Of a DNA stretch of 64,000 nucleotides, positions 46,219-56,520 are shown piece by piece. How positions within the stretch are numbered: position 1 is the stretch's first letter; each line of letters opens with the position of its first letter. Made by a program: the position numbers and the translations under genes. Source of the DNA: Certhia americana (taxonomy: Eukaryota; Chordata; Aves; Passeriformes; Certhiidae); the NCBI GenBank assembly GCA_018697195.1, contig JAGMWU010000029.1, positions 238,739-302,738 of the forward strand, written 5' to 3'. The notes beneath the pieces are model-generated. The model saw only the letters and a list, made by a program, of their open reading frames with translations, was not told the origin of the DNA and made no database searches.

Positions 46219-46685
46219 ATCCTGGGGATAGATCAGTTTGGATTGGAATGGTTTGTGATCAGATCAACCTGTGCTGGAATTGTTTGTCATCCTGGGGATG
46301 GGTCGGTCTGTACTGGAACAGTCTGTGATCATGGGATGGATCAGTTTGGATTGGAATGTTCTGTGATCCTGGGATGGATCAGAATGTGTTGGAATGTTCT
46401 GTGATCCTGGGATGGATCAGTTTGGATTGGAATGTTCTGTGATCCTGGGATGGATCAGTTTGNNNNNNNNNNATCAGTTTGGATTGGAATGTTCTGTGAT
46501 CCTGGGATGGATCAGTTTGTATTGGAATGGTCTGTGATCCTGGGATGGAACAGTTTGGATTGGAATCGTTTGTGATCATGGGATGGATCAGTCTGTACTG
46601 GTATGGTTTGTGGTCCTGGGAATGGATGGATCAGTGTATATTATTGAATGGTTTATGGTCCTGGGGATGAAATATTTTGTGGTAA
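46219..46685. repeat. 38-bp minisatellite, about 13 visible units, broken by an assembly gap
   Basis: Units begin with GATCCTGGGATGGATCAGTT and end GGAATGTTCTGT. Central units (about 46320-46550) are 38 bp and nearly identical; outer ones are diverged, with lengths of 31 to 45 bp. The gap sits in the most homogeneous part, where short reads cannot be placed. Predicted peptides of 65-66 codons over it are repeat artefacts. Confidence 0.95.
46463..46472. other. Assembly gap (10 N)
   Basis: Ten N inside the 38-bp array. The bases just left of the gap and just right of it share ATCAGTTTG, so the two edges could overlap with no missing base, or any number of 38-bp units could be missing. A 10-base gap fits neither case, so it is a placeholder length. 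Confidence 0.97.
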
Positions 46686-47319
46686 GTACATTTAAGCAAG
46701 GGCTCTCAGTCTCACCTGCATTTGTAAAAGTTTTACAGAACAGAGGGTTAATCCTTTTCCTGACTGGGTCTGGTGGGTCCCTGGCCATTTCCAGATCAGC
46801 ACAGCCCTCCCCAGGTAAGCTCACCTGCACAGGGATTTTAAAGTGGCCAGAGCCCTCCAGGACAGGGTCTGACGTCCCTTCCAGAGAAAGGAAAACTTTT
46901 CTTTCTTACTGAAAAAACTTCCACAGAAAGGGCAGAGAGACTCTGAAAGGACATTACTTGCCTGAGTGTGGAGATTTGGGTTGGGAAAGGCTTTGAGCAG
47001 TAACTTTCTCCCTACAGCAGAGGAAAGTTGTGGTTTGGAAATATGGACGAAACAGCTACCTGGAGAAAGGGCTGGAGGTTTCCTGCAGATTTCCTGCTTT
47101 ATCCCTCCTTTTAGTGTTTGCTAGCCTTTAAGAGCTCAGTCAGGGCCTAGTTTGGGCAAAATACAGTGAATATTCCATGGTCACATGGTGAGAAGTGGGG
47201 TCAGGCTTGGAAATGTTAACACCCACACTGGGAAAGATGGGAAAAGTGAAAAGGGGCTGTTTCAGAGAGGCTTCTGCAGTTAAAAACAGCAGCTCTTCTC
47301 TTATTTATTTGTTTATTTA
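46686..47319. other. Unique sequence, no gene seen
   Basis: No gene or repeat recognised. Confidence 0.55.
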
Positions 47320-47867
47320 TGTTATGTTTATGTTAGATAGGTAATGCAATAGATTTGCTCTCGCAATTAAGGGATGAATACTATGCGTATGTTAAGAGAA
47401 ATTTTATAGATGTATGGTTATGTTGTTGTGGTTTCTGTTTGAACATCCTCTGTTCTCCCCATGGCCCCTTTCTCCTCGGTACTGTTGCCACCAGACAGCC
47501 TTGGTTTTGTTCCAGACTTGTCAAGGGAGGCGTGCACATGTGCCCCTTGCATGGGACAGTTGGTTATAGGGAATGCTTGTTGCTGGGGGCGGGGCATGGC
47601 CACACCTGACCTCCAATCAGGGTGCAAGACAGCAGTCTGCACCAGTGGGTGACGAAGAAGAGTTGACAGACAGATTTTGGGTGGGGCCAGGGTTGGCTGG
47701 TACAACCCCTGGGGTATAAAACACAGAGCAGCCATTTTGTAGAGGAGCACTGGCGGCAGGTCACGCACTCCCAGCTCACGGCTCTTTCTCCTTATTCAGT
47801 CCTTTGTTGTATTTGTTAAGGTTTAATAAACCTCTGAAAATTTAAAACTGAGCGGTCGTTTCTCACA
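47320..47867 (+). mobile_element. Solo LTR with intact-looking promoter
   Basis: About 548 bp, starting TGTTATGTTTATGTTAGATA and ending GTCGTTTCTCACA. It carries in order a GC box GGGGGCGGGG (47585-47594), CCAAT (47613-47617), TATAAA (47715-47720) and AATAAA (47825-47830), all correctly spaced for U3-R-U5. ATTTA at 47315-47319 and at 47867-47871 is a candidate 5-bp target duplication that shares the final A of the LTR. No primer-binding site follows, so it is a solo LTR. Frames of 63-116 codons across it are shadows. Confidence 0.75.
47585..47720 (+). promoter_or_regulatory. LTR core promoter (GC box, CCAAT, TATA)
   Basis: GGGGGCGGGG, CCAAT and GGGGTATAAAACA lie within 136 bp in standard order, about 105 bp upstream of the AATAAA signal. 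Transcription would start around 47740-47750 and run to the right. Activity is inferred only from these motifs. Confidence 0.5.
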
Positions 47868-50800
47868 TTTATATATATTTTTATTTATTCATTATATCCT
47901 ATGTATTGCCCACCTTGCAATTCTTCTGTCCTTCTGTTTGTGTAACTGAAAATCCTGGTCAGCATTGCTGATTTCTAATGACTCTTGCTCTGAACTTCCC
48001 TGCTTTTATCTGAAGGGTTTTAGAGTTGTGTGATTGTGGGGAAGCCTTTTTTAAATTTCAAATATGTCCTCAGTCCTGGTGGCTGCCAGGGGAAGCTCAG
48101 ATTCTCAGTACGAGTTGTTTCCTGCAACAGAAGGCAGAGCAGCAGCAGCAGTAGCAACAACAACAACAACAGTAATCTCTAGTAGCTCCTGTTGTAACAG
48201 AGTAGAAATGAACATAAAGCTCATTGAAAAGTTTGGGCTGTGATGCTGATAGATGGGATGGAGAAGTACAGCCAACAGAAGTTTGGAAGAAGTCATTACA
48301 TGTTTTACTGTCAGTAAATGTGCAGTGTCAGAGAAACATGGGCTATGGAGAATCAAAAACTGGTGAAATACTTCGAGGAGAGACAAAAAAATTTATCCTG
48401 ACATTTATAAGGAGATACCAGGACTAATTAGCAAAAAAATGGAATGGGCAAATCTACACAAACTCTGTAATCTATGCTATTTAGTTTATGGTAATATTCA
48501 GTTTGTACTGGATTATAGAAGTAAAAAACCTGCAAAATTAGCAATTCACTGCTCTGAGTACTTTTTTTTCCCAGATCCCTTCTGCAGTGTGAAGAGGAAA
48601 GGTGGGTCTAGAGCCAGAGAGGATGTGGGAAGATGCATTTGGGGAAGGTGAGACTCTCTTGCAGAAGAAAACAAGTGAGTTTACTCCTTCCAGAGTCTCG
48701 AAATTATGTTGTTTTTTTTCCAAATAAATGTGGCCTGCACTACCCGGGGGAAATGCCTGGTTTGGCTTTAGTTAAGAGAGCTCACTGTGTTTTATGAAGG
48801 AACAAGATATCAGGGGTTGTAGTTACAGGATTTATTTGTTCACACTTCAAACCATTTTGATGTGTTGGTGATATTTGAGATTTTGGTGAGCAAACAGCCA
48901 GAGAAAGGACCAGCTCTCAATTCCAGAGAGGTGTAAGTGGAGCAGTTCAGGCCTGACTTTCTGCCTGGGACTCTCTGAATATCCAGTGATGTTAGCAAGA
49001 TTTGCCTTCCAGACTTTGTCTGCATTGGTAACAGCTAGAGTTCAGTGCTAGCTTTTACTTCTCTTTTACTACAACTCAGAAATTTTATTTTATCACTGCC
49101 AGGCTGGAAATTTGGGCTCCAGCTGAGATGGTGCTGAGTGGATCGCTCTGTGAGTTCCTCTGATTTCTGCTTGACTTTGCTTCAAAATTCAGCAACACCA
49201 AGTACAGTCCCTAATTTTTCCCCATTGTGTGCTACACAAGAGAAGAAAACGAAAAAAAGCTAAATCCTCAAAAAAAAAAATCGTTGTATTGTTCTCTTAA
49301 TATTGGAAGTTGTTTGCTTTTAAATTGCTCCTTTTTCATCAAATGCTGAGGGCTCTCTTCAAAGGAGCAGCCCTGCAATAATCTGAGTATTAACAGAACT
49401 CTGGTGGCGAAGCTCTAACCTGTGCTGGAGAACCCTTTTGGAAATTGAAACTGGTGTGGTGAAAGTGGATTTTTTTCGAATTCCAAGTCCTTTAACCTGG
49501 CTGGGCTGAGTCATTTGTGGCCACTGAAAGCCCAATTACTGCTTCAGAAAACAAATTGATAACGATGTGAAAGTGGCAGTGATGAAACATCCAAATGGAA
49601 ATGATTAGTGTTTGCCTTGGTACTTAGGTAATTTATTCCCTAATTAACTGTCCCAGAACCACCTTTTCCCAGTGATGTACAAATTTACCCAAGGAGTTCA
49701 GGTATCAGAATTAATGTTGTTGGTTAAGTTAGACAAGACTCGTGCAGGAGAGACTGGAAACGTGGCCCAGAAAGGTGGGAAAACACTGGAAAAAATGGAA
49801 TACAAGGGAACGTTCTGTCTCTTTGGATTCTAAAATATGCACACATCCTCTTTTTGTTGCTTTACATTCTCCTAATTAAAACAAAGCAATGCTGCAAAAA
49901 TTATGTAAAAGCCTGGTTAATTTTAAAAGTGCTCATAAACCCAAGGTGAAATAAAACCAAAGAATGGGGAGCCTGGAGTTAATTTTTTGCCTCTTTTTGG
50001 TCTTTAAGAGTGGAGAAATCATGGTCAGGATTAGATATAAATTCAGTTTGGGGACAGATTTTAATGAGCAGCTACTCCTCAGAGTAGGGACAACTCTGGG
50101 TACACAGGCTGACATAAGAGTGTAGTTACCCAGATTTTGTTTCTGGTCCTGTTGGTGTTAATTTTGACAGATGAAGAGGACAAACCCTTTCCTGAGGCAC
50201 CTCTCTAAAAGCTCAAAAACTCAGGTTTGATGTTTGTATTAATTTCTGTATATTAACATCAGATTCTGACAAGGACAAATATTTCTTCCATAAAAAATTC
50301 AGCATTCCCTGTTAAATATTTTACAGCAACCCTAAACTTTTATCAGTCACTTTAATTGACATACTCCTTTAGGTCTGTTTTGTTCTGAATAATTAAATCT
50401 TTCTGTCTTCATCAAAAACACCGAAACCTGTGAATATTCTGTGTCTGTCCCTTGGCAGCTGCAGGTTCTGGGTTTCTTGTTTGTCTCATGGCCTCAAGAA
50501 AAAATGTCACTGAGCACTTTCCTGAAGTTTTTAGGGCTAGCAAGGACTCGAATCCCCCTGTGGTCCTGTTCCTGCAGGTATTTCCCACTCCAAACAAGGG
50601 ATTCAGGAGTGCTCCTGCTGCTGCTGCAGTTTCAGTAGCCCAGGGTTCCCAAATTAGGATATAGTGCCAATTCTCAAATCCATTCTTGCTTTGGAATAAT
50701 GATAATGTTATAATTCTATTAATAAGAATAATATTGTGGGGAAAAGGCTTCTGCTGCTATAATAAAAGGAGTAACCTTGGCTTTGGATAAATAGAAAACA

Positions 50801-51905
50801 GCAGCACAGACAGACACTGTGTAATGACAGATTTCTGGGGCAACAATAACTAAATTGCTTTGGTTATTCCTGTTTCACTACACAAACAATATTATCTGGC
50901 TTATTTTTAAATCAATTTGTCAGTTCAGGCTCTCTCAATGTACAGTTGTTTCCTGTAGAGTCAGCTTCACTTAAGCAATATTTCTGTAAGGCTTGGATTT
51001 CCTTCTTCCCTTCCTTCCCTTCCTTCCTGCTCCAGCTCTTATTTGTATTCTGTTCCTGTGCCCTCTGAGTGGAGCTTGGAGTAAAACCCTGACTCGAAGA
51101 GAGTTTTGTCATTGAGTGAAGGAAAAAAAAAAAATACAGAATTTAACATACAATGATCATTAGAGCACCAGACTTTATTCTTGGTGAGAAAAGAGCTCCT
51201 TCTCCTTGCTGGTTCTGATGTCAGCGACCTTCCTTCCCCTCCACAAAACTCCATCAGCCCCAAAACCAAGGACATAAATACAGAACTGGGGGAAATTGGG
51301 AAATGAATGCATCCTCCAGTGGATCTCGAGGTGTTTGTCTTCCCTTATCAGCCCCATAATGATGGTGCAGAGATGGCAGATAATGACAGCAGGCCCCAAT
51401 GACACCACTCTGCCAAAGAGGTGAAGATTGCACAGTTTATTTTGGAAAATCATTATGCAGCTAATTACAGCTCTTGACTCTCCTCCTTCCCCTGCCTGTG
51501 TTCTTGGGGAGGCTGCTATGCTCAGCTTGCACAAGATGGTGTCAGTTATTCTAAAGGTCAAAAGACACTCTTGTTATGATTTGTAATTGCTGGTGATGGG
51601 GAATAAAATAAATACAGCATCATTTAGGGTAATTTAACTCATTGTTAACTTCTGTTACTGACTCTGTTCTGTTCTGTTACCACTGTTATACACTGAGCTC
51701 ATTATTAAGATGAGCTTGTCTGACAATGAGGATGTACTTTATGTGGGTGAAAGAGGAGAAATAACCCAACAGTGGAGCTCTGGACTCTTGTCAGAAATTT
51801 CAGCCCTGAATTCCAGGTGTAGTGATGTGACCTAACAGTGCAGAACAACCTGATTTGGGACCATTTTAATAAAAGCAAGCAACTCTCCTGAGGCCACAGC
51901 TGAAT
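47868..51905. other. Unique AT-rich sequence, no gene seen
   Basis: Four kb without a gene I can support. It includes a GCA/ACA repeat (48136), TTCC runs (51005-51030) and the exon-like stretch at 50457-50576 that is discussed as a finding. 49530-49720 is repeat-free with AT-rich core motifs (ACAAATTGATAACGATG, CCTAATTAACTG). Confidence 0.5.
48136..48171. repeat. (GCA)n(ACA)n repeat
   Basis: About four AGC units, one TAG interruption, and five to six CAA units. Confidence 0.92.
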
Positions 51906-51972
51906 TTCACAGAATCACCTGGGTTGGAAAAGACCTTTGAAATCATTGAGTCCAACCTCTAATTTCAGGACA
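51906..51972 (-). mobile_element. CR1 LINE 3' terminus
   Basis: TTCACAGAATCACCTGGGTT, GGAAAAGACCTTTGAAATCA and TTGAGTCCAACCTCTAATTT form the reverse complement of a CR1 3' end, about 67 bp. Confidence 0.8.
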
Positions 51973-54900
51973 AAGCAGCTGCAGAGGCAATGCAAAAGTT
52001 CTGTGGCTGAAGGACATGACTCTGTTTAGCCTTGATGTCTCACCTGGCACACTAATAATTCAGTCATTGAAATAAATAAATCAGAATTCACATTTTGTGC
52101 AGTTTTTGTCTTCTTTCCCTGCCCCTCCTCCCCAGACCCTGCATGGCAGCTGTGAAGACAGACCCTCTCCTGCTTTCCTTGCACCATTGCTTTTGGAGAA
52201 TCCTAGAGCCAAGCAGAATTCCCATCTTTATGGGCCAGCTCTCCCATCCCAGGCTATACAATCCCCATGAGCTCAGATCTCAGGGTCAGCTCTGAGCCTT
52301 AACTCAGCCCGGTTCATTCCATTTGCATAATCTCCTCTACATTTCATTTGGGTACCCCAGATTGTAGTTCCAGCCTCATGTCATTGACCATTTCCTTGTC
52401 TTCTCTCCAAGTTTGATTTAATCCCTTTGATTCCCTTTAAAAGCTGATTTCTCAGCTGCTCCCTGCTTTGTTCCTCAGGGGTTTTCAAGCCTTTGTGTTT
52501 TTTATCTGCATCTTCCTTGTTGTGATATTTATCTTTTACCAGGACATAAACCACCATCAGCTGGGACTTCAAGAAATTATTTTTACAAGCAGTGTCCAGG
52601 CCAGGACATTTGTGTGTACAGGGACATTTGTGTGCTGCTGCTCCTGTTTTTTCCATCTGTTTTTCTGGATATTTGCCATATTCACATGCAGTGTGAATTT
52701 AATGTTAGGAATCCAGGATTTATGCCTGACTCCATCACTCTATAACCACAGGAAAATCAGGTAATTATTGTCTCTTATCTTTGTCTAACTTAGGGGTTTT
52801 AAAGTATTTTCTTTTTGCACATAGCACACTACAGTTGTACATGGAATTTACCACACACAGCAAATTTTTTTCCTGCTCTCTGACATCCCAAAATGTTGGA
52901 ACCAGTGAAGCATTTTTACACAAGATATTTTTCTCTGGGTGTATTTTCTGCATCTGATTTTCTTTATCGCTTTATTGCCATATATGACAAACTATCTTTT
53001 TAATAATTGTCCTTCTAATGACTGTATGGTGCTGATTTTTAAAGTTTTGTCCTAATAATATGAATCTTTTGGCCTTAGCTGGGCAAGGATTTCATTGTAC
53101 TTTTTCAGCTTTTAAAAAAATATTCCAGGATAAGAAGCACAATATTGGAAAAAGTGTGGTCCAAGTTAATTTCCCCCTGAGAAATGGATTTTGCTGGGCA
53201 ATTTTTTGATCTGAAACAAATATTATTCAAATAATATGTATAATATTATGATCATATCAATACATAATTTATAAACTGTCCTGTACCTTGCACCTACAGC
53301 TTGAAGGACACAACTGATGAGTTCATAAATAAAGGGACATCTTTGTCCCACTCCTAAGTGTCAAATCCTTGAAGTTAAAGAAAAATAACCCGAGATTTTG
53401 GCAAAACAAAGCAATGAATGATCCCTCTCCCGAAACTTCTCTTTAAAGAGGATTCAGACCCTTCCAGAGGTGAAGGAGCCATGGAGACAATCATGGTTTT
53501 ATTGCTGATGTTGTGAGTGAATCTTTCCTCCAGGAATTTGCCCAATCTCTTTTTAAAACCTTCTATTTATTTTAAAATTGCTGTTTAGTGATTTCTCTGC
53601 ACGGCTCAAATCTTTCCAAGGTTGCATTAAGAGCCATGAAAATGATCTCTTTTATGGTCTTTGGAGGTTTGTGATTCAAATCCCTTTTTTTTTTTTTTTG
53701 CAGTTGTGAGGACTGAGTGTGGCCTCTTTTCACCTCCTATTCAAAGAACTCTGGAGCTTGGGCTTTAATAATAAATTAACTCGCATGGCGATGGAACCCC
53801 TGGAGATTCAGGAACACTAAACAATAAGAAGGGGGGAAAATTGCTAGGAAAGCACTCCTATATAATTCTTCTGTAAATCACAGCACCAAAAATGCCTTCC
53901 ATGATCTTAAAACTCTCCTACCTCTGACAGCTCCATCTCATATCACCTCTTGTGTGTCCATAGTAAATATTTGTATTTTAATCCAGGATTTCATTGGAGG
54001 AGAAAAAGCCTGGGTGGTTTGGTGTGGAGAATTGAGGGTGGCTTGTTTAAATCTTTTAAAAAGTGGAAGGGTTTTGAGGTAAGGGAGGAAATAGCCTCAT
54101 TTCCTCTTCTTCTACCCTTTACACTGCTTCTTTTCCTATTTTCCATCCCTCTAAGCTCAGAAGTGTCGGGTCTGAACATCTCAAGGCAGCTGGACACACA
54201 GTGATTGATCACACAAGGATTTCTTGGGATTTTCCCCGGAAAACTCCCTGTAGCCCATAAAGGGAAGGAGGGGAAGGTGTTGTCTCCTTGAGTAGCCAAA
54301 GAGGCCAGTTTATAACTCTGTTACTGATAATTCAGCATTCCTGGGGTACTCAGGGCCTGCGTGCTGCCCATGCTCAACTCACAAAGGGGCTGTGAACATT
54401 TATAGAACATTCCAGAACAGGCTCCTGCTTTGTCTTTGGCACACCCAAGTGCCCTGTGTAAGTCTAGAATTCCAATTTCTCCAGGATAATTGGGATAACA
54501 TTTCTTAGCTTGTCACATCCCAGCCTACTTTATTCTTGACAGTGCTTTTCAGCTTCTGCTCTCAACAAATCTTGAGTTCCTTGATATGGATGCCTTGAGC
54601 AATTTAATGAGGTTCTGTTGTCTTCAGTGCTTTTTAATATTTTTTCAGGCTGTTTCACCTCGCTGGGTGGGAAACTCTTGGAGGCAGCTCATTCCATAAT
54701 TCCAGTGTGTATCTGGATCATCCCACTGGTGTGGGCATCTCCAGCTGAGGTAAAACACTGGTCCCTGATGTCTTGGTTTGTGTTCTCAACTCCTTCCTGT
54801 AAGTTACTCATGTATTAGATGAGTTACTATGAGTAATAGTGAAGGTGGTGATGTGTAGTAGAACCACAGCAGAATTCCCACCCCGAGGGAGATGCTGTGA

Positions 54901-55301
54901 GCGTTGCTGTGTTTACTCTGGGGGCTCTTCTCTTACATGTGACAGCTCCTCGTGGTCCTGACCAAGGGAACCAGCAAATTCTCCTGAAAACGAGAGAAAA
55001 CCCAAATCCTCAAGAGTGCAAAGCCTGGCTGCTTCCAGAAAACCTTTGATTTATGAAAATCCAGTTCCTTTATTCCCAGAGGAGTGTAAGTGTTGTGCTG
55101 GTCCTTGGCTCAGGGGGAATTTCAGAGGCAGGCACTGCAAAGCCACAATCTGAAATTCAGCCCTTTTCTGTGGTCGGACAGTCACACTGGGAATTTTTTG
55201 AAGTCTGTTCTCCAGTTTATCTCATTCCAGGAGGAGGCAGATGAATATTGGGGAGTGTTGAAAAGATCAGTTCATTCTTCCCAGTGAACTTTTATTGAAG
55301 T
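51973..55301. other. Unique AT-rich sequence, no gene seen
   Basis: No gene or interspersed repeat recognised in 3.3 kb. There is a T run at 53686-53699. Frames of 84-102 codons at 53950-54299 and about 98 codons at 52468-52764 show no family feature; the latter is hydrophobic only because of its T-rich sequence. Confidence 0.5.
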
Positions 55302-55520
55302 ATGGAATCATGGAATGCTTTGAGTTGGAAAGGACCTGGGATTTAGTCCATCCAGTGCCACCTCTACCATGGGACACATTCCACTGTCCCTTAGTGCTCC
55401 AGCCTGGCCTTGGACACTTCCAGGGAAGGGGCAGCTACAGCTTCTCTGGGAATTCCATTCCAGTCCCTCCCCACCACAGTAACTTTCTCCAGAGAATAAC
55501 CAGGAGCCACAATTTGAACC
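55302..55520 (-). mobile_element. CR1 LINE 3' tail
   Basis: ATGGAATCATGGAATGCTTT, GAGTTGGAAAGGACCTGGGA, ACATTCCACTGTCCCTTAGT, CTTGGACACTTCCAGGGAAG and CAGCTTCTCTGGGAATTCCA form the reverse complement of a CR1 tail, about 220 bp. Confidence 0.9.
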
Positions 55521-56464
55521 CCTCTGGAACATGGCCAGGATGTCGATGATCCAGAGATGCCAACTCAGTGAATGTTGATTTTCCACTTGTGTTGAATGAA
55601 CACAAAATCCTGATTAATTCTCAGCTCCCATGATAGTACAAATGAAATCAAACAGGTCCTTCCTGATACTCCTGAAAATAAAATAAACAAAATTTCCAGT
55701 GTCGCTCAGTTGCCCCCTTTTAATGGGGTAAAGCTGCTCTTAACAACTCCATCCCACCTGTTTTGCATTCCAATTTTGTCCAGCTGGGGCTTTATTTTTT
55801 TATTTAATTTACAATCATCTGGTGCAAGTCTGCACAAATATCCCATCTAGATTCTATTTAATATGCACCAGAATTACTGTATTTTATATATATCAATTTT
55901 AAATCTGTTTCCACACAACCTTGACTGCCTTTCTGGCTGTATATCACTTCATCAGGCCAGCTTAACTAGAGCTTCTTTTTCATTTTTTTATTGCCCCCAT
56001 AAAATCTAGGAATGGAACATTTCGATTTTTCTAGCAGTAATTTTTTATTACTTTTTGCCTTTTTTTTTAGGTACTTGTCAGTGAGATGCAGTACTTTGCA
56101 CAGAGTATATTTTCCAGCTCTGCATTATATTTTTATTTCAATTTATTTTATCCTGAATGTCCAGCATACATCTAAATAATACCTGTGGTGGTTCAAATGA
56201 GTGGATTATGAATGTAATTAGGGGGGATATAAAGTGGGTTCACCCCCAGGATTGGTGGGTTTCAGTTTCCTGCTCCAGATACTTTCAAGTCAGTCCTACA
56301 AGGATAACTCATGTTGCAGTTTTAATGTTGCCCATAAAACCCTATTGCAACGCAGGAGGGAAAAAATGAATTTATTGCCATTTTTATGGTTTTACTTTAA
56401 TTTTTAGGTTTTTTTAGATCTTTCCCTGGAGTATGTAATTGCACTGCATTTTATTTTTTCCCTC
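55521..56464. other. Unique AT-rich sequence, no gene seen
   Basis: No gene or repeat recognised; strongly T-rich between 55790 and 56150. Confidence 0.55.
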
Positions 56465-56520
56465 TAAGAACACAGAAATTGCCATATTAGTCCAGACCAC
56501 TGATCTGCCCAGCCAGAGAA
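56465..56520 (+). repeat. Possible ancient (pre-avian) CR1/L3-type repeat relic
   Basis: TAAGAACACAGAAATTGCCA, TATTAGTCCAGACCACTGAT and CTGCCCAG resemble an old amniote repeat that I remember as 'aagaacataggaattgccatat...cagaccagtggtcca'. Only about 55 bp match. The resemblance is from memory and unaligned, so it is tentative. Confidence 0.45.

Noticed and set aside
46219..46685. CRISPR array or centromeric satellite
   Set aside because: Tandem units without spacers rule out CRISPR; the array as seen is short and isolated, unlike a centromeric satellite, though its true length is unknown because of the gap.
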